Position numbers and translations under genes: made by a program. Shown here in pieces: positions 9,074 through 17,545 of a DNA stretch of 64,000 bases. Below the pieces are notes generated by a model. The model saw only the letters and a program-made list of their open reading frames with translations, was not told the origin of the DNA and did not search any database. The DNA is from Eoetvoesiella caeni (lineage in GTDB: Bacteria; Pseudomonadota; Gammaproteobacteria; Burkholderiales; Burkholderiaceae_B). How positions within the stretch are numbered: the stretch's first letter is position 1; each line of letters starts with the position of its first letter. Location of the stretch: positions 62,001-126,000 of the forward strand of contig NZ_QNRQ01000001.1 in the NCBI RefSeq assembly GCF_003315175.1, read 5' to 3'.

Positions 9074-9466
9074 ATGAAACCCATGAAAAAAAGATTATTC
9101 CTGCCTGCATTGCTGCTCGTGGCTGGCGGCGGCCTTTTCAGCGCGGGCGCCTATGCTGCGCCGCCTACGGCGGGCAGCAACGGCATGCTGGTCGACCATG
9201 CGGGCATGACGCTTTATACCTTCGACAAAGACGTGGCCACTAGCGGTAAAAGCGCATGCGCCGGGCCATGTGCCGCTAATTGGCCTCCGCTGACAGCCGA
9301 CAAAAGCGACAAGGCCAGCGGCGATTTTTCTATTATTACGCGCGAAGACGGAACTCGGCAGTGGGCTCATAAAGGCCAGCCCCTGTATCTTTATAAATCC
9401 GACCAAAAGCCGGGCGATAAGACCGGCGACAAGTTCCGCGATATATGGCACGCCGCCAAGCGCTAG
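9074..9466 (+). CDS. Secreted COG4315-family protein with Yx[FW]xxD motif
   Basis: A 130-residue protein with a signal peptide (charged start, hydrophobic core about 8-27, cleavage near AYA). The mature part has the COG4315 repeat pattern: LYTFDKD at about residues 47-53 and LYLYKSD later, with a Cys pair (C62 and C66) near PCAANWPP. The function is unknown; members are small periplasmic or secreted proteins common in Burkholderiales. The ATG at 9074 is chosen because it begins a proper signal peptide; an upstream extension to 8939 would destroy it. AGGA precedes it. It is convergent with and directly abuts the PIG-L gene. Confidence 0.82.
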   Translation: MKPMKKRLFLPALLLVAGGGLFSAGAYAAPPTAGSNGMLVDHAGMTLYTFDKDVATSGKSACAGPCAANWPPLTADKSDKASGDFSIITREDGTRQWAHKGQPLYLYKSDQKPGDKTGDKFRDIWHAAKR

Positions 9467-11485
9467 CTAAATAGGACCGGAAGCCGCTGCCGGCGGGGGA
9501 ACTGAAGGGGTTCCTGTAAATGCCCGGGGCGCCTCGCCGGCGGCCGGCACGGGCAGCGGCGCATACGAGCCTCCCCCCGCGTGCGGCGGCTCAGACAATA
9601 ATCGCGGAGCCTGCCAGATTCCGGCAACACGCTTCCATACCCAGTACTTCTGGCTGGCGTCGCTGCTGCGGGATATCAACACCAACTGATTGTCGACGGC
9701 GCATAGCGCCGGAGCCGAATCCACGCCTGTTCCCAGCCGTGTCATCCCTTGCTTTTCAACCAGCATCAACGAGCTGCCCGCTTGCTCCAGGGCGGCAACA
9801 GTCACGTAGCCGTGTTCATTCAAGCCGATGGATGGACGGCCGACATAAGAAAAGCCCAGGTCCTGCGCTGCGTCCCAAACGCGCTGGCCGCCAGGCTTGA
9901 CGACTTCGTCGGTGCGCATCATGTTGCCGTTGGCCTGATTGCGCCAGAACAACACCATCTGCCCGCCCGCATCGCGCATGGCGGCCAGCCCGCCTGAAGA
10001 ATGGATCGAGGCCATATGCCTCCAGGGATACCAGGTTTGCGGATCGGCCTTGTTTTGCGAGGTAACCCAAAGCCTGCCGCTCCGGTCCGCTGCAAAGACG
10101 GAAATCAGATTGTCGGCATTCACAGCCATGACCGCTTCGGTCAAAAAACCTTTCAAACGCGGTACAGCCGTGCAGCTTCCCACAACGTAATCATCGGGGA
10201 GCACCCCGGAACAATACTGCAGGGCGCCGGTGCTGTCTTGCAGCAGGAACGCCGGCTGGCCGTCGCTCAGGCTCACGACCAAAGGCAGGCGCATGCTGTG
10301 CATATCGCGCAAAGAGTGCCAGCCTTGCCAGCCGGCGCCGGTCTTCTGGGTGTTGATCCACAGCCGCCCCATCGTGTCTCGTGTCACGATGCCGGCGCGC
10401 CCGTCGACCCAACGAAAGGCAACCACGCCGCTGGCGGTACGCCCGCCCAGGGATTCCCAGCCAGGATCTTTATCGGCCTGGGCGTTGTCGCTGGCCAGCA
10501 CATTGGCGGCGCTGTTTTGCTCGCCTGTCGTGAACAGCAAATAGCCGTTGCTGCCCGTCTTGATAAGGGCCGGCGATTCGTTGCGGCGAACTACATAGTA
10601 AGTGCGTCCCACCCAGGCTGCCGCGGTACCCGCCGGTTCGTTGCATTGCTTGGGATTGGGGCAGTATTGATAGTCGTCTTGAGCATAGCGCTTGAAGGCA
10701 TTGGTTTTCGCGGCAATCTCGGCCGCGGTCAGATTGACCCCACGCTCTTGGGTCGGATAGTCGACATAGGCCGCTTCGGCATAATCGCCAGGCGCCATCC
10801 GGATGGCGTCCCGTACCAGCCTGGCACTGGCAATGTGATCCGGATGATCGTGGCCTATGCAACGCCAGCACAGCGAGGTATAGGGGATGGAGATGGAGTC
10901 GTCCATATGGCGAATGACGGTGGGACCGTAGTCGGCAATGATGGCTGCCAGCGTAGCCACAAGGTCGGCCCGCGTATAGCTTTCGCTGTAGGACCCCAGC
11001 GCCTTGGCGCTGGTGCCAGCGATCGACTCGGTTCGGCTCAATGGTGTAAGGCTGCCCCACCCTTTGCCCAGCCAGGGGTCTTCTAGCCGCATATGCACCA
11101 GGACAACGCGCGGGTTGGCATTCAGGCTGAAACGTGCCTGGTGCTTGCCGCCGTATACGGTTTCCGTTTCGGTCCAGTTGTCGTTGCTGTCCGCCATCAG
11201 GGCATAGGCGGCGCGCACACCGCGCGCCCTGCCCAGCATATAGCGCACACCTTCGCCTCTTTCAGCCGCGGTCAGGTACACGGTTTGCACACACCCGCCG
11301 GCATCGATGACCTGGTCGATATCGGGGTTCATGAACAGCAGGTCGTCGTCCTGGTGGGCGACGAAAACCAGGTTCTTCATGCCATGGCATTCGCCAAGCG
11401 AAGGACCCGCCCAGGCCAAAGGCAATGCCAGCCACCACAATAGTATGCTGCCCAAGGCTAGCTTGAAACACAACCGGCTGCTCAC
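9467..11485 (-). CDS. Exported PIG-L-family deacetylase with large C-terminal domain
   Basis: A 672-residue protein with a signal peptide (about 1-27, ending AWA) and an N-terminal PIG-L/LmbE deacetylase domain: AHQDDD near residues 43-48 (the zinc HxDD motif) and HDHPDH near residue 215. Family members hydrolyse N-acetyl groups on sugars such as GlcNAc. The C-terminal half, about 310-640, contains repeated Trp- and Gly-rich blade-like segments suggesting a beta-propeller, perhaps for carbohydrate binding. The start is a GTG at 11485 preceded by AAGGA at five bases. It starts nine bases after the stop of the RES toxin gene, so co-transcription is likely. Substrate unknown. Confidence 0.82.
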   Translation of the reverse strand: MSSRLCFKLALGSILLWWLALPLAWAGPSLGECHGMKNLVFVAHQDDDLLFMNPDIDQVIDAGGCVQTVYLTAAERGEGVRYMLGRARGVRAAYALMADSNDNWTETETVYGGKHQARFSLNANPRVVLVHMRLEDPWLGKGWGSLTPLSRTESIAGTSAKALGSYSESYTRADLVATLAAIIADYGPTVIRHMDDSISIPYTSLCWRCIGHDHPDHIASARLVRDAIRMAPGDYAEAAYVDYPTQERGVNLTAAEIAAKTNAFKRYAQDDYQYCPNPKQCNEPAGTAAAWVGRTYYVVRRNESPALIKTGSNGYLLFTTGEQNSAANVLASDNAQADKDPGWESLGGRTASGVVAFRWVDGRAGIVTRDTMGRLWINTQKTGAGWQGWHSLRDMHSMRLPLVVSLSDGQPAFLLQDSTGALQYCSGVLPDDYVVGSCTAVPRLKGFLTEAVMAVNADNLISVFAADRSGRLWVTSQNKADPQTWYPWRHMASIHSSGGLAAMRDAGGQMVLFWRNQANGNMMRTDEVVKPGGQRVWDAAQDLGFSYVGRPSIGLNEHGYVTVAALEQAGSSLMLVEKQGMTRLGTGVDSAPALCAVDNQLVLISRSSDASQKYWVWKRVAGIWQAPRLLSEPPHAGGGSYAPLPVPAAGEAPRAFTGTPSVPPPAAASGPI

Positions 11486-11494
11486 GAAGATCCT

Positions 11495-12184
11495 TTAACT
11501 GAGGGCTGTAACCAATGGCTCGGTCGAACCTGACCAACTTAATTGATAGGCCGCGCCACGGCGCACATTGCCGACCAAGGCCGGACGAAAGCAAGCCAGA
11601 TTGATGCCGCCTTCGCGCCGCACGCTGGGGTACACGATACCCAAGGAGCCGTCCTGCAATAAACGGCCGGCCAGCTTTTGCGAGGCAACATAGCTGCCCG
11701 GAGCCAAACAGTCGGTGAACTGGGGGGCATTGCGCAAGTCGTGGAACTGGCTGGAGAAATCGGCCAGGAATGCCTGGTAGCGCACACTGTCTTGAAAGTA
11801 GTTGATCTCGGCGTACTCGACCGTTTTATGGAAAACGATCTCCGCCAGCGCTGTATCAATGTCGAATGCGCAATACCAGGCGCCGCGTTCGCCGCCATTG
11901 AAGCGGCTGCCTTCAGGGCGCGGATAGGTATATGCGGCATTGATGATGCGAAAATTGGGCACGCCGAACACCAGCTCGTCTATGCCTATGCCCGGCATTC
12001 CGCCACGTTCGCCAAGCAGCCGCTGGTTCGTGGCATTGTCCAGGTCGAACAAGTCTTCTAGGTGTGCCTGGTCGCTGGAAAGCGGTGTTAGGACGGAGTC
12101 TTCCTGGTCGGCAAACCGGGACGGCAGCAGCCGGCAGGTGTCAAGCTGGCGTAAAAGGCACAAGGGCGGTACCGAAGACGGCAT
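11495..12184 (-). CDS. RES-domain toxin of a RES-Xre toxin-antitoxin system
   Basis: A 229-residue protein with the RES domain over most of its length, including a conserved Arg in RFNGGERGAWYCA and the Glu of ALAE. Characterised RES toxins degrade NAD+ (phosphorolysis or hydrolysis) and stop growth. The start codon at 12184 directly abuts the antitoxin stop, the normal antitoxin-first, translationally coupled order. Downstream, the PIG-L gene begins nine bases later on the same strand. No truncation or loss of the core motifs is visible. Confidence 0.85.
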   Translation of the reverse strand: MPSSVPPLCLLRQLDTCRLLPSRFADQEDSVLTPLSSDQAHLEDLFDLDNATNQRLLGERGGMPGIGIDELVFGVPNFRIINAAYTYPRPEGSRFNGGERGAWYCAFDIDTALAEIVFHKTVEYAEINYFQDSVRYQAFLADFSSQFHDLRNAPQFTDCLAPGSYVASQKLAGRLLQDGSLGIVYPSVRREGGINLACFRPALVGNVRRGAAYQLSWSGSTEPLVTALS

Positions 12185-12622
12185 TCAAACCCCGCCTCTT
12201 CGGGCATCCAGCAGTTTGCGAACAGTTTGCATGGCAAGCAGCCCGCCTTCTTGCATGTAATCGAGCGGCGACTTGCCGGCAAAAATAACATTGCTGTTGG
12301 GCAACTTGACCCATAGGTCGGCCAGTTCGTCTCCGTACAGGATGTGCAAGGCTTTATAAATGCCCAGCAAGTAAGAAATGCGGGTGATGCGGTCTACTTC
12401 CAGCAGCCGCCCGGGCTTTTTCTTCCATTCGTAAAAAGCACTGCTGGAAAGCCCGCCCAGCAAGACGCAGGCTTCGTCGTCGCGCAGGCCCCAGGCCTGT
12501 ACGAGATTGAAAAAGCCCTTCAACGCCGACTTGGACAGGCGCTCGCGCGCAACACGCGAGTTCAGGTCCACCACAACGGCGGGCTCGAAGCGGCTGACAG
12601 GATAGCTGTATGCAAGTTCCAT
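12185..12622 (-). CDS. Xre/MbcA/ParS-type antitoxin
   Basis: A 145-residue protein with an Xre-like helix-turn-helix region (about 30-90, including LSSSAFYEWKK) and a C-terminal toxin-binding domain of the DUF2384/MbcA type (about 95-145). The family neutralises RES toxins and represses its own promoter. It lies immediately upstream of the RES gene. A palindrome sits about 30 bases upstream of its start, overlapping an A/T-rich promoter-like region, consistent with autoregulation. Confidence 0.85.
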   Translation of the reverse strand: MELAYSYPVSRFEPAVVVDLNSRVARERLSKSALKGFFNLVQAWGLRDDEACVLLGGLSSSAFYEWKKKPGRLLEVDRITRISYLLGIYKALHILYGDELADLWVKLPNSNVIFAGKSPLDYMQEGGLLAMQTVRKLLDARRGGV

Positions 12623-12646
12623 GGCTGTTTCTCCGGATATGGACGA

Positions 12647-12669
12647 ATTATACTCCTATTATGGAGAAT
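12647..12669 (-). promoter_or_regulatory. Candidate toxin-antitoxin promoter and operator
   Basis: On the minus strand there is a perfect -10 box TATAAT (complement of 12647-12652). The imperfect dyad ATACTCC-N6-GGAGAAT (12650-12669) overlaps it and extends into the spacer. The -35 box at 17 bases (TATCAA) is poor, so position is supported mainly by the -10 box and the dyad. Xre antitoxin binding is inference. Confidence 0.5.
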
Positions 12670-12679
12670 TTGATACGAA

Positions 12680-13483
12680 CTATAAATCCGGCAAGATATA
12701 AGCGCGCGTCAGCGCGCGCTGCAGTGGTTCCGCGGTAATAATGGTTTTTCCGGTAAAAGGCCTGTCGTACACGGCTATCAAGTAGATAGTCACCCCAAAA
12801 CCCAGGGCAAACAGCGTGGTTACTACAGCTAGGGAACGGCGCGATGTGATGTGCAGTTCCGCCAGCACACAAGCCGCCACAAACAGCATGACAAGCACCG
12901 ACACCCATTTGGGCATGCGCACCAGGGTGTCCGCCACCCGCAGCCGCGCGTCCCGAGCCAGCTCGATGCGAGTGACATATCGGCGCAACTCTTGCCCGGC
13001 AATGGCAAGCGAGCTGTTTGCTGCTTGATTGCTTTGCAACTGAACGGCCTTGACCATGAGTTGTTCAAGATAGTGCTCGGACGCATCGTTGAAATGGCCG
13101 CTGCCCAATATCGGCCATTCGTCCTTTATGACCGACTTGGTGTAGTCCTGAACCAGCACGCGAACGGCTTCGGATAACTCCGGGGAAAGGTATTTGGCTA
13201 CCCGCAAGCTGTCCGAAATGGCCGACGCTTCATCCGCCACGGCCGCACGGCCAGCCGCATCGTTCTGCCAGACATCGTTGGCGACGAAGGCTATGACCAT
13301 GCCGGTGGGCAGCAGTATTCCGGTAAGCACAGTGCCCACCATGGGAATGCCCCGATGCGGAAGCACGACCATTAACCCCGCCATCAATGCCGCGGCCAGC
13401 ATGGTCAACAACCAAACCCCTAAAACGCAAACGCAAAACAGCCAGAAATCCGACAGATGGAACAGCGCGTCGTAAAAATTCAT
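12680..13483 (-). CDS. DUF4239 (bestrophin-like domain) membrane protein
   Basis: A 267-residue membrane protein with two N-terminal hydrophobic segments (about 12-40 and 48-68), a central soluble helical region (about 70-195) and two C-terminal segments (about 197-215 and 222-243). This layout matches DUF4239 proteins, which have no established function although a channel-like relation to bestrophins has been suggested. The central region has NDVWQND and many Ala/Glu helices. It lies upstream of the toxin-antitoxin pair on the same strand with a 57-base gap that holds the pair's own promoter. Confidence 0.7.
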   Translation of the reverse strand: MNFYDALFHLSDFWLFCVCVLGVWLLTMLAAALMAGLMVVLPHRGIPMVGTVLTGILLPTGMVIAFVANDVWQNDAAGRAAVADEASAISDSLRVAKYLSPELSEAVRVLVQDYTKSVIKDEWPILGSGHFNDASEHYLEQLMVKAVQLQSNQAANSSLAIAGQELRRYVTRIELARDARLRVADTLVRMPKWVSVLVMLFVAACVLAELHITSRRSLAVVTTLFALGFGVTIYLIAVYDRPFTGKTIITAEPLQRALTRAYILPDL

Positions 13484-13526
13484 GCTTGTTCCTTAAGCGA
13501 TGGGGAAGGCAGCGGCAGGAGGACTA

Positions 13527-13871
13527 TTAAAGAATGGCTTCCACTTCAGAGGCCGGACGGCAAAGACGTACCCCCTTGTCGGTGACGACAAAGGGACGAT
13601 TAATAAGTATGGGATGCGCCATCATGGCGTCGAGCAGTTGATCGTCGCTAAGGCCGGGATTTTCAAGGCCTAGCTCTTGGTATATGGCTTCTTTGCTGCG
13701 CATGGCTTCACGCACGGTCAAGCCGGCATTGCTGATGAGCGCTTCAAGCTCGGCCCGGCTGGGAGGGGTAATAAGATATTCGATGACTTCGGGCTTCAGG
13801 CCGCGCTCTTCCAGGATTTGCAAGGTGGTGCGCGAATGCCCGCAACGGGGGTTGTGATAAATTTTGGTCAT
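13527..13871 (-). CDS. arsC: Arsenate reductase, ArsC (thioredoxin-fold, glutaredoxin-dependent type)
   Basis: A 114-residue ArsC/Spx-fold protein. HNPRCGHSR at the N-terminus carries the catalytic Cys, and the conserved RP motif (NRPFVV) lies near residue 90, so the arsenate-binding Arg positions look intact. I start at the ATG at 13871; open frame further upstream runs into the divergent liv promoter region and is not protein-like. No ars regulator or efflux pump is nearby. Single ArsC genes of this type are common housekeeping-like genes, and true arsenate activity is not certain. Confidence 0.85.
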   Translation of the reverse strand: MTKIYHNPRCGHSRTTLQILEERGLKPEVIEYLITPPSRAELEALISNAGLTVREAMRSKEAIYQELGLENPGLSDDQLLDAMMAHPILINRPFVVTDKGVRLCRPASEVEAIL

Positions 13872-14147
13872 GACTCGGCCATAAAAAAACAGACAATAAA
13901 GTGTAGAAGGCACTATAACAATGGATGCGTGTTTCGCATAGACCATACTGCAAACAGGATTCAGCCGCTTCATTATCGCTATTTTTGCAACAGACCGAAG
14001 ACGAAAACTAGTGTTTGTCTGCATTGCATGCTGCCATCGACCCGTCATATATTTAGCGTCTAAAAATTCGATACCTAAAGTAGTTTGGTCTGAAAGATTG
14101 AAACACCAGAGGTCGAACCCCACAACGCACCGTAGGAGACCCCTTGC

Positions 14148-15068
14148 ATGGATAGCAGCTTGCTTGCCGACCTCGTTCTTAATGGATTGCAGTTCGGCTT
14201 GATGCTTTTTTTGCTGGCGGCTGGGCTGACCCTGGTTTTCGGCATCATGGACTTCATTAATCTGGCGCACGGTTCGCTGTACATGATAGGCGCCTACTTT
14301 ACCGCCTCGTTCACCTTGCTGACCGGCTCATTCTGGCTGGGCCTGCTGCTTTCGGTGGCCGCCACCGTGGTTGTCGGCATAGTCCTCGAGGTTCTGGTGT
14401 TCCGGCGGCTTTATCATCGCAACCACATGTCGCAAGTGTTGGCCACTTTTGCGCTAATTCTTATTTTTAATGAAAGCGCGCGTCTCATCTGGGGCGAACA
14501 ACCTCTGCGCCTTTCCACCCCCGACATTCTTTCCCAGCCTATCCAGCTCTGGTCCGGATTCGATTATTCCTCTTTCAGGCTGTTCATCATCGGCACCGGG
14601 CTGGCGGTGGCAGCGCTGCTGTACTTCATTGTCACCAAGACCCGCATCGGCATGCTGGTGCGCGCCGGCGCCTCCAACCGCGAAATGGCAACCGCCATGG
14701 GCGCCAACATCAAGCTGATATTCACCTCGTTGTTTGCCGTTGGCGCAGCGCTCTGCGCCATTGCCGGGGCGCTGCTGGGCAGCATACTTTCGGTGCAGGT
14801 CGGCATGGGCGAAAGCATACTGATCCTGGCGTTCGTGGTTATTGTCGTCGGCGGCATCGGCTCGATACGCGGCGCCCTGATCGGGTCGCTACTGGTCGGG
14901 GGGGTGGACACCATCAGCCGCACTGTTCTGCCGCCCCTCTTTCGCTCTTTCATGTCGCCTGAAGCCGCCTCCAACCTGGGACCGGCCCTGGCTTCGATTC
15001 TTATTTATGTTTTGATGGCCGGGGTGTTGTTCTTCAAACCCGAAGGCCTGTTTCCCGCACGAAGCTGA
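14148..15068 (+). CDS. livH: Branched-chain amino acid-type ABC transporter permease LivH, copy 1
   Basis: A 306-residue inner-membrane permease with about eight hydrophobic segments and the LivH-typical GLTLVFGIMDFINLAHG motif near the N-terminus. TAGGAGA precedes the ATG. The LivM gene starts inside its stop codon (ATGA at 15068). In this window Liv-type systems flank aromatic-ring oxidation genes, and many Liv relatives carry aromatic acids rather than leucine, so the substrate is probably not an amino acid. The paralogue at 27453 has the same architecture. Confidence 0.88.
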   Translation: MDSSLLADLVLNGLQFGLMLFLLAAGLTLVFGIMDFINLAHGSLYMIGAYFTASFTLLTGSFWLGLLLSVAATVVVGIVLEVLVFRRLYHRNHMSQVLATFALILIFNESARLIWGEQPLRLSTPDILSQPIQLWSGFDYSSFRLFIIGTGLAVAALLYFIVTKTRIGMLVRAGASNREMATAMGANIKLIFTSLFAVGAALCAIAGALLGSILSVQVGMGESILILAFVVIVVGGIGSIRGALIGSLLVGGVDTISRTVLPPLFRSFMSPEAASNLGPALASILIYVLMAGVLFFKPEGLFPARS

Positions 15069-16030
15069 TGACACCTATAAAAAGCACCTTGCATCACCGC
15101 CTTTCGCCCTGGCGCTGCGCCCTCTTGCTGGCCGTCCTGCTGGCCTTTCCCTTGCTGGCCACCTTGCTGGGCCAAGAGTTCTACATTGGTTTCGGCAGCC
15201 GCCTGCTCATCTTCGCCCTGGTCGCCACCAGCCTGAATCTTATTCTCGGATTTGGCGGCATGATCAGCCTGGGGCATGCCGCCTACTTCGGCGTGGGGGC
15301 CTATACGGTCGCGATCCTGATGTATTACGACGTCACTGCCGCCTGGATAAGCTGGCCCGCGGCCATCGCGGCGGGCGCCGTGCTGGCCCTGGGCATAGGC
15401 GCCATGTGCCTGCGCACCAAGGGCGTGTATTTCATCATGATCACCCTGGCGTTTGCGCAGATGATCTACTACATCTTCGTTTCGCTCAGCACGTATGGCG
15501 GCGATGACGGCCTAAGCCTGCCGCAACGCTCCGGCATGGGCCTGAACCTTGCCTCGGACTCGGTTTTTTATTATGTTGTGCTGGCGCTTTGCACAGCGTC
15601 TCTTTTTTTCATGTACCGGCTGGTGAACTCGCGATTCGGCCGCGTCATACAGGCCATAAAAGAAAACGAAACGCGCATGCAGGCCATAGGATACCCGGTG
15701 TATCGCTACAAACTGGCCTGCTTTACCGTGGCCGGCGCATTGGCAGCCTTGGGCGGCGCATTGTTTGCCAACCAAAACATGATGGCCAGCCCCAGCCAGT
15801 TGTACTGGATGCAGTCGGGCACGCTGCTGGTCATGGTCATACTGGGTGGAATGGGCTATTTCTTTGGCGGTGTCATTGGCGCATTCTTCATGCTGATTCT
15901 CGAAGAAATACTGACCAGCTTCACAATCTACTGGGGCTTGCCCATGGGCGTGATACTTCTGCTTATTGTTCTGTTCTTGCCCAATGGTCTGGCCAGCCTG
16001 CTTGAACGCCGACGGGGGGAAAGCTCATGA
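15068..16030 (+). CDS. livM: Branched-chain amino acid-type ABC transporter permease LivM, copy 1
   Basis: A 320-residue multi-spanning permease with LivM motifs such as LNLILGFGGMISLGHAA and GVYFIMITLAFAQM. It overlaps livH by one base at the start and livG by four bases at the end, so the operon is translationally coupled. It forms the second half of the membrane channel with LivH. Length is typical for the short LivM type. Confidence 0.88.
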   Translation: MTPIKSTLHHRLSPWRCALLLAVLLAFPLLATLLGQEFYIGFGSRLLIFALVATSLNLILGFGGMISLGHAAYFGVGAYTVAILMYYDVTAAWISWPAAIAAGAVLALGIGAMCLRTKGVYFIMITLAFAQMIYYIFVSLSTYGGDDGLSLPQRSGMGLNLASDSVFYYVVLALCTASLFFMYRLVNSRFGRVIQAIKENETRMQAIGYPVYRYKLACFTVAGALAALGGALFANQNMMASPSQLYWMQSGTLLVMVILGGMGYFFGGVIGAFFMLILEEILTSFTIYWGLPMGVILLLIVLFLPNGLASLLERRRGESS

Positions 16031-16782
16031 GCCAAACATTGCTAGAGCTGCAAGGACTGGTAAAACGCTATGGCGGCCTGGTCGCAACCGACCACCTCAG
16101 TCTTTCAGTCAAAGCGGGGCAAACCCACGCTATTATCGGCCCCAACGGCGCGGGCAAAACCACGCTGATCCAGCAAATCGCCGGTGGCTTGCGCCCCAAT
16201 GAAGGCACCATCAGGTTCGACGGCCAGGACATCACCGTGCTGCCGATGCACAAGCGCGTACAACGAGGCTTGGCGCGCTCGTATCAAATAACCAATATTT
16301 TCAAATCGTGCTCGGTACTCGACAATCTTGCCCTGGCCGTCCAGGCCCGCAGCGGCAGCAGCATGCGCTTCTGGCGCCCGGCCTTGAGCGACAGCGCCAT
16401 TTTCGACGAAGCCCGCGAACTGGCCGACACGGTGGGGCTGAGCACGCGGGTCGACGCCATAGCCAGCAATCTTGCACACGGCGCACAGCGCCAGTTGGAA
16501 GTCGGGCTTGCGCTTGCAACCCGCCCGCGCATGCTGCTGCTGGACGAACCCATGGCGGGCATGGGGCATGGCGAATCCTTGCAATTGGTCGAGCTGATCA
16601 ACCGTCTGCGCGGCCAAGTCACCATTTTACTGATCGAACACGATATGGAAGCTGTCTTCCAACTGGCCGAATGCATTTCCGTTCTGGTCTTCGGGCGCAT
16701 TATCGCCAGCGGCAATGCCGACGAGATACGCAGCAATGCCGAAGTAAAAAAAGCCTATCTGGGCGACGAGGTTGCCGCATGA
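16027..16782 (+). CDS. livG: ABC transporter ATP-binding protein LivG, copy 1
   Basis: A 251-residue ATPase with Walker A GPNGAGKT (about 38-45), LivG-type signature region LAHGAQRQLEVG, Walker B MLLLDEPMAG and an intact switch histidine in LIEHDM. It pairs with LivF to drive transport. The livF start codon overlaps its stop (ATGA at 16779). Confidence 0.9.
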   Translation: MSQTLLELQGLVKRYGGLVATDHLSLSVKAGQTHAIIGPNGAGKTTLIQQIAGGLRPNEGTIRFDGQDITVLPMHKRVQRGLARSYQITNIFKSCSVLDNLALAVQARSGSSMRFWRPALSDSAIFDEARELADTVGLSTRVDAIASNLAHGAQRQLEVGLALATRPRMLLLDEPMAGMGHGESLQLVELINRLRGQVTILLIEHDMEAVFQLAECISVLVFGRIIASGNADEIRSNAEVKKAYLGDEVAA

Positions 16783-17489
16783 GCGCCCTGCTGCAAGTCG
16801 AGAAAATAGATACCGCCTACGGCGCCAGCCAAGTATTGTTCGGCATCGACCTGGAGATACATAGCGGCCAGACTGCCACGCTTCTGGGACGCAACGGCAT
16901 GGGCAAGACCACGACCGTACGCTCCATCCTGGGCTTGACGCCTGCCCGGGCCGGATCGATCCGCTTCCGGGGCAACGCCATCAACAGCTGGACCGCCGAC
17001 CGCATCGCGCGCCTGGGGATAGCCGTAGTACCGGAAGGCCGCCAGATATTCCCCAACCTCAGCGTCAAGGAAAACCTGATCGCCTTTGCCTGCAATCGCT
17101 CCAACAGTCCGGGGCCGTGGACCCTGGAGCGAATTTACCAACTCTTTCCGCGGCTGAAAGAGCGTGCACGAAATATGGGCAACGAACTCTCGGGCGGCGA
17201 GCAGCAAATGCTGGCCATCGGACGCGCCCTTATGACGAATCCTCATCTATTGATACTGGACGAGGCCACCGAAGGCCTTGCCCCGCTAATTCGCGAAGAA
17301 ATCTGGACTTGCCTGGGCCAGTTGCGCGACCTGGGCCAAACCACCTTGGTTATCGACAAATATGTGCAGCGCCTGATCGAGCTGGCCGACCAGCACACAA
17401 TCATCGAACGCGGCCAGGTGGTGTGGTCGGGCCCTTCCGGGACCCTGCGCGAGTCGCCCGAAATCTGGCAGCGCTATGTAGGAGTTTAA
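16779..17489 (+). CDS. livF: ABC transporter ATP-binding protein LivF, copy 1
   Basis: A 236-residue ATPase with Walker A GRNGMGKTT, signature LSGGEQQM and Walker B LLILDEATEG. The switch region reads VIDKYVQ where classical LivF has VEQN, so a Lys stands in the H-loop position; the second LivF of the window has the same change. The start at 16779 is set by overlap with the livG stop. This is the last gene of livHMGF copy 1, and the binding protein gene lies beyond the AraC regulator at 18833. Confidence 0.9.
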   Translation: MSALLQVEKIDTAYGASQVLFGIDLEIHSGQTATLLGRNGMGKTTTVRSILGLTPARAGSIRFRGNAINSWTADRIARLGIAVVPEGRQIFPNLSVKENLIAFACNRSNSPGPWTLERIYQLFPRLKERARNMGNELSGGEQQMLAIGRALMTNPHLLILDEATEGLAPLIREEIWTCLGQLRDLGQTTLVIDKYVQRLIELADQHTIIERGQVVWSGPSGTLRESPEIWQRYVGV

Positions 17490-17545
17490 CGCAGCGTTGC
17501 CAGCGCCGGCATTCTGAGCCGCGCGGTGCAAAAAGCCCGCCCTTT

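Noticed and set aside
10001-11086. A 361-codon plus-strand frame opposite the PIG-L gene
   Set aside because: Antisense shadow of a gene with clear zinc motifs and a signal peptide.
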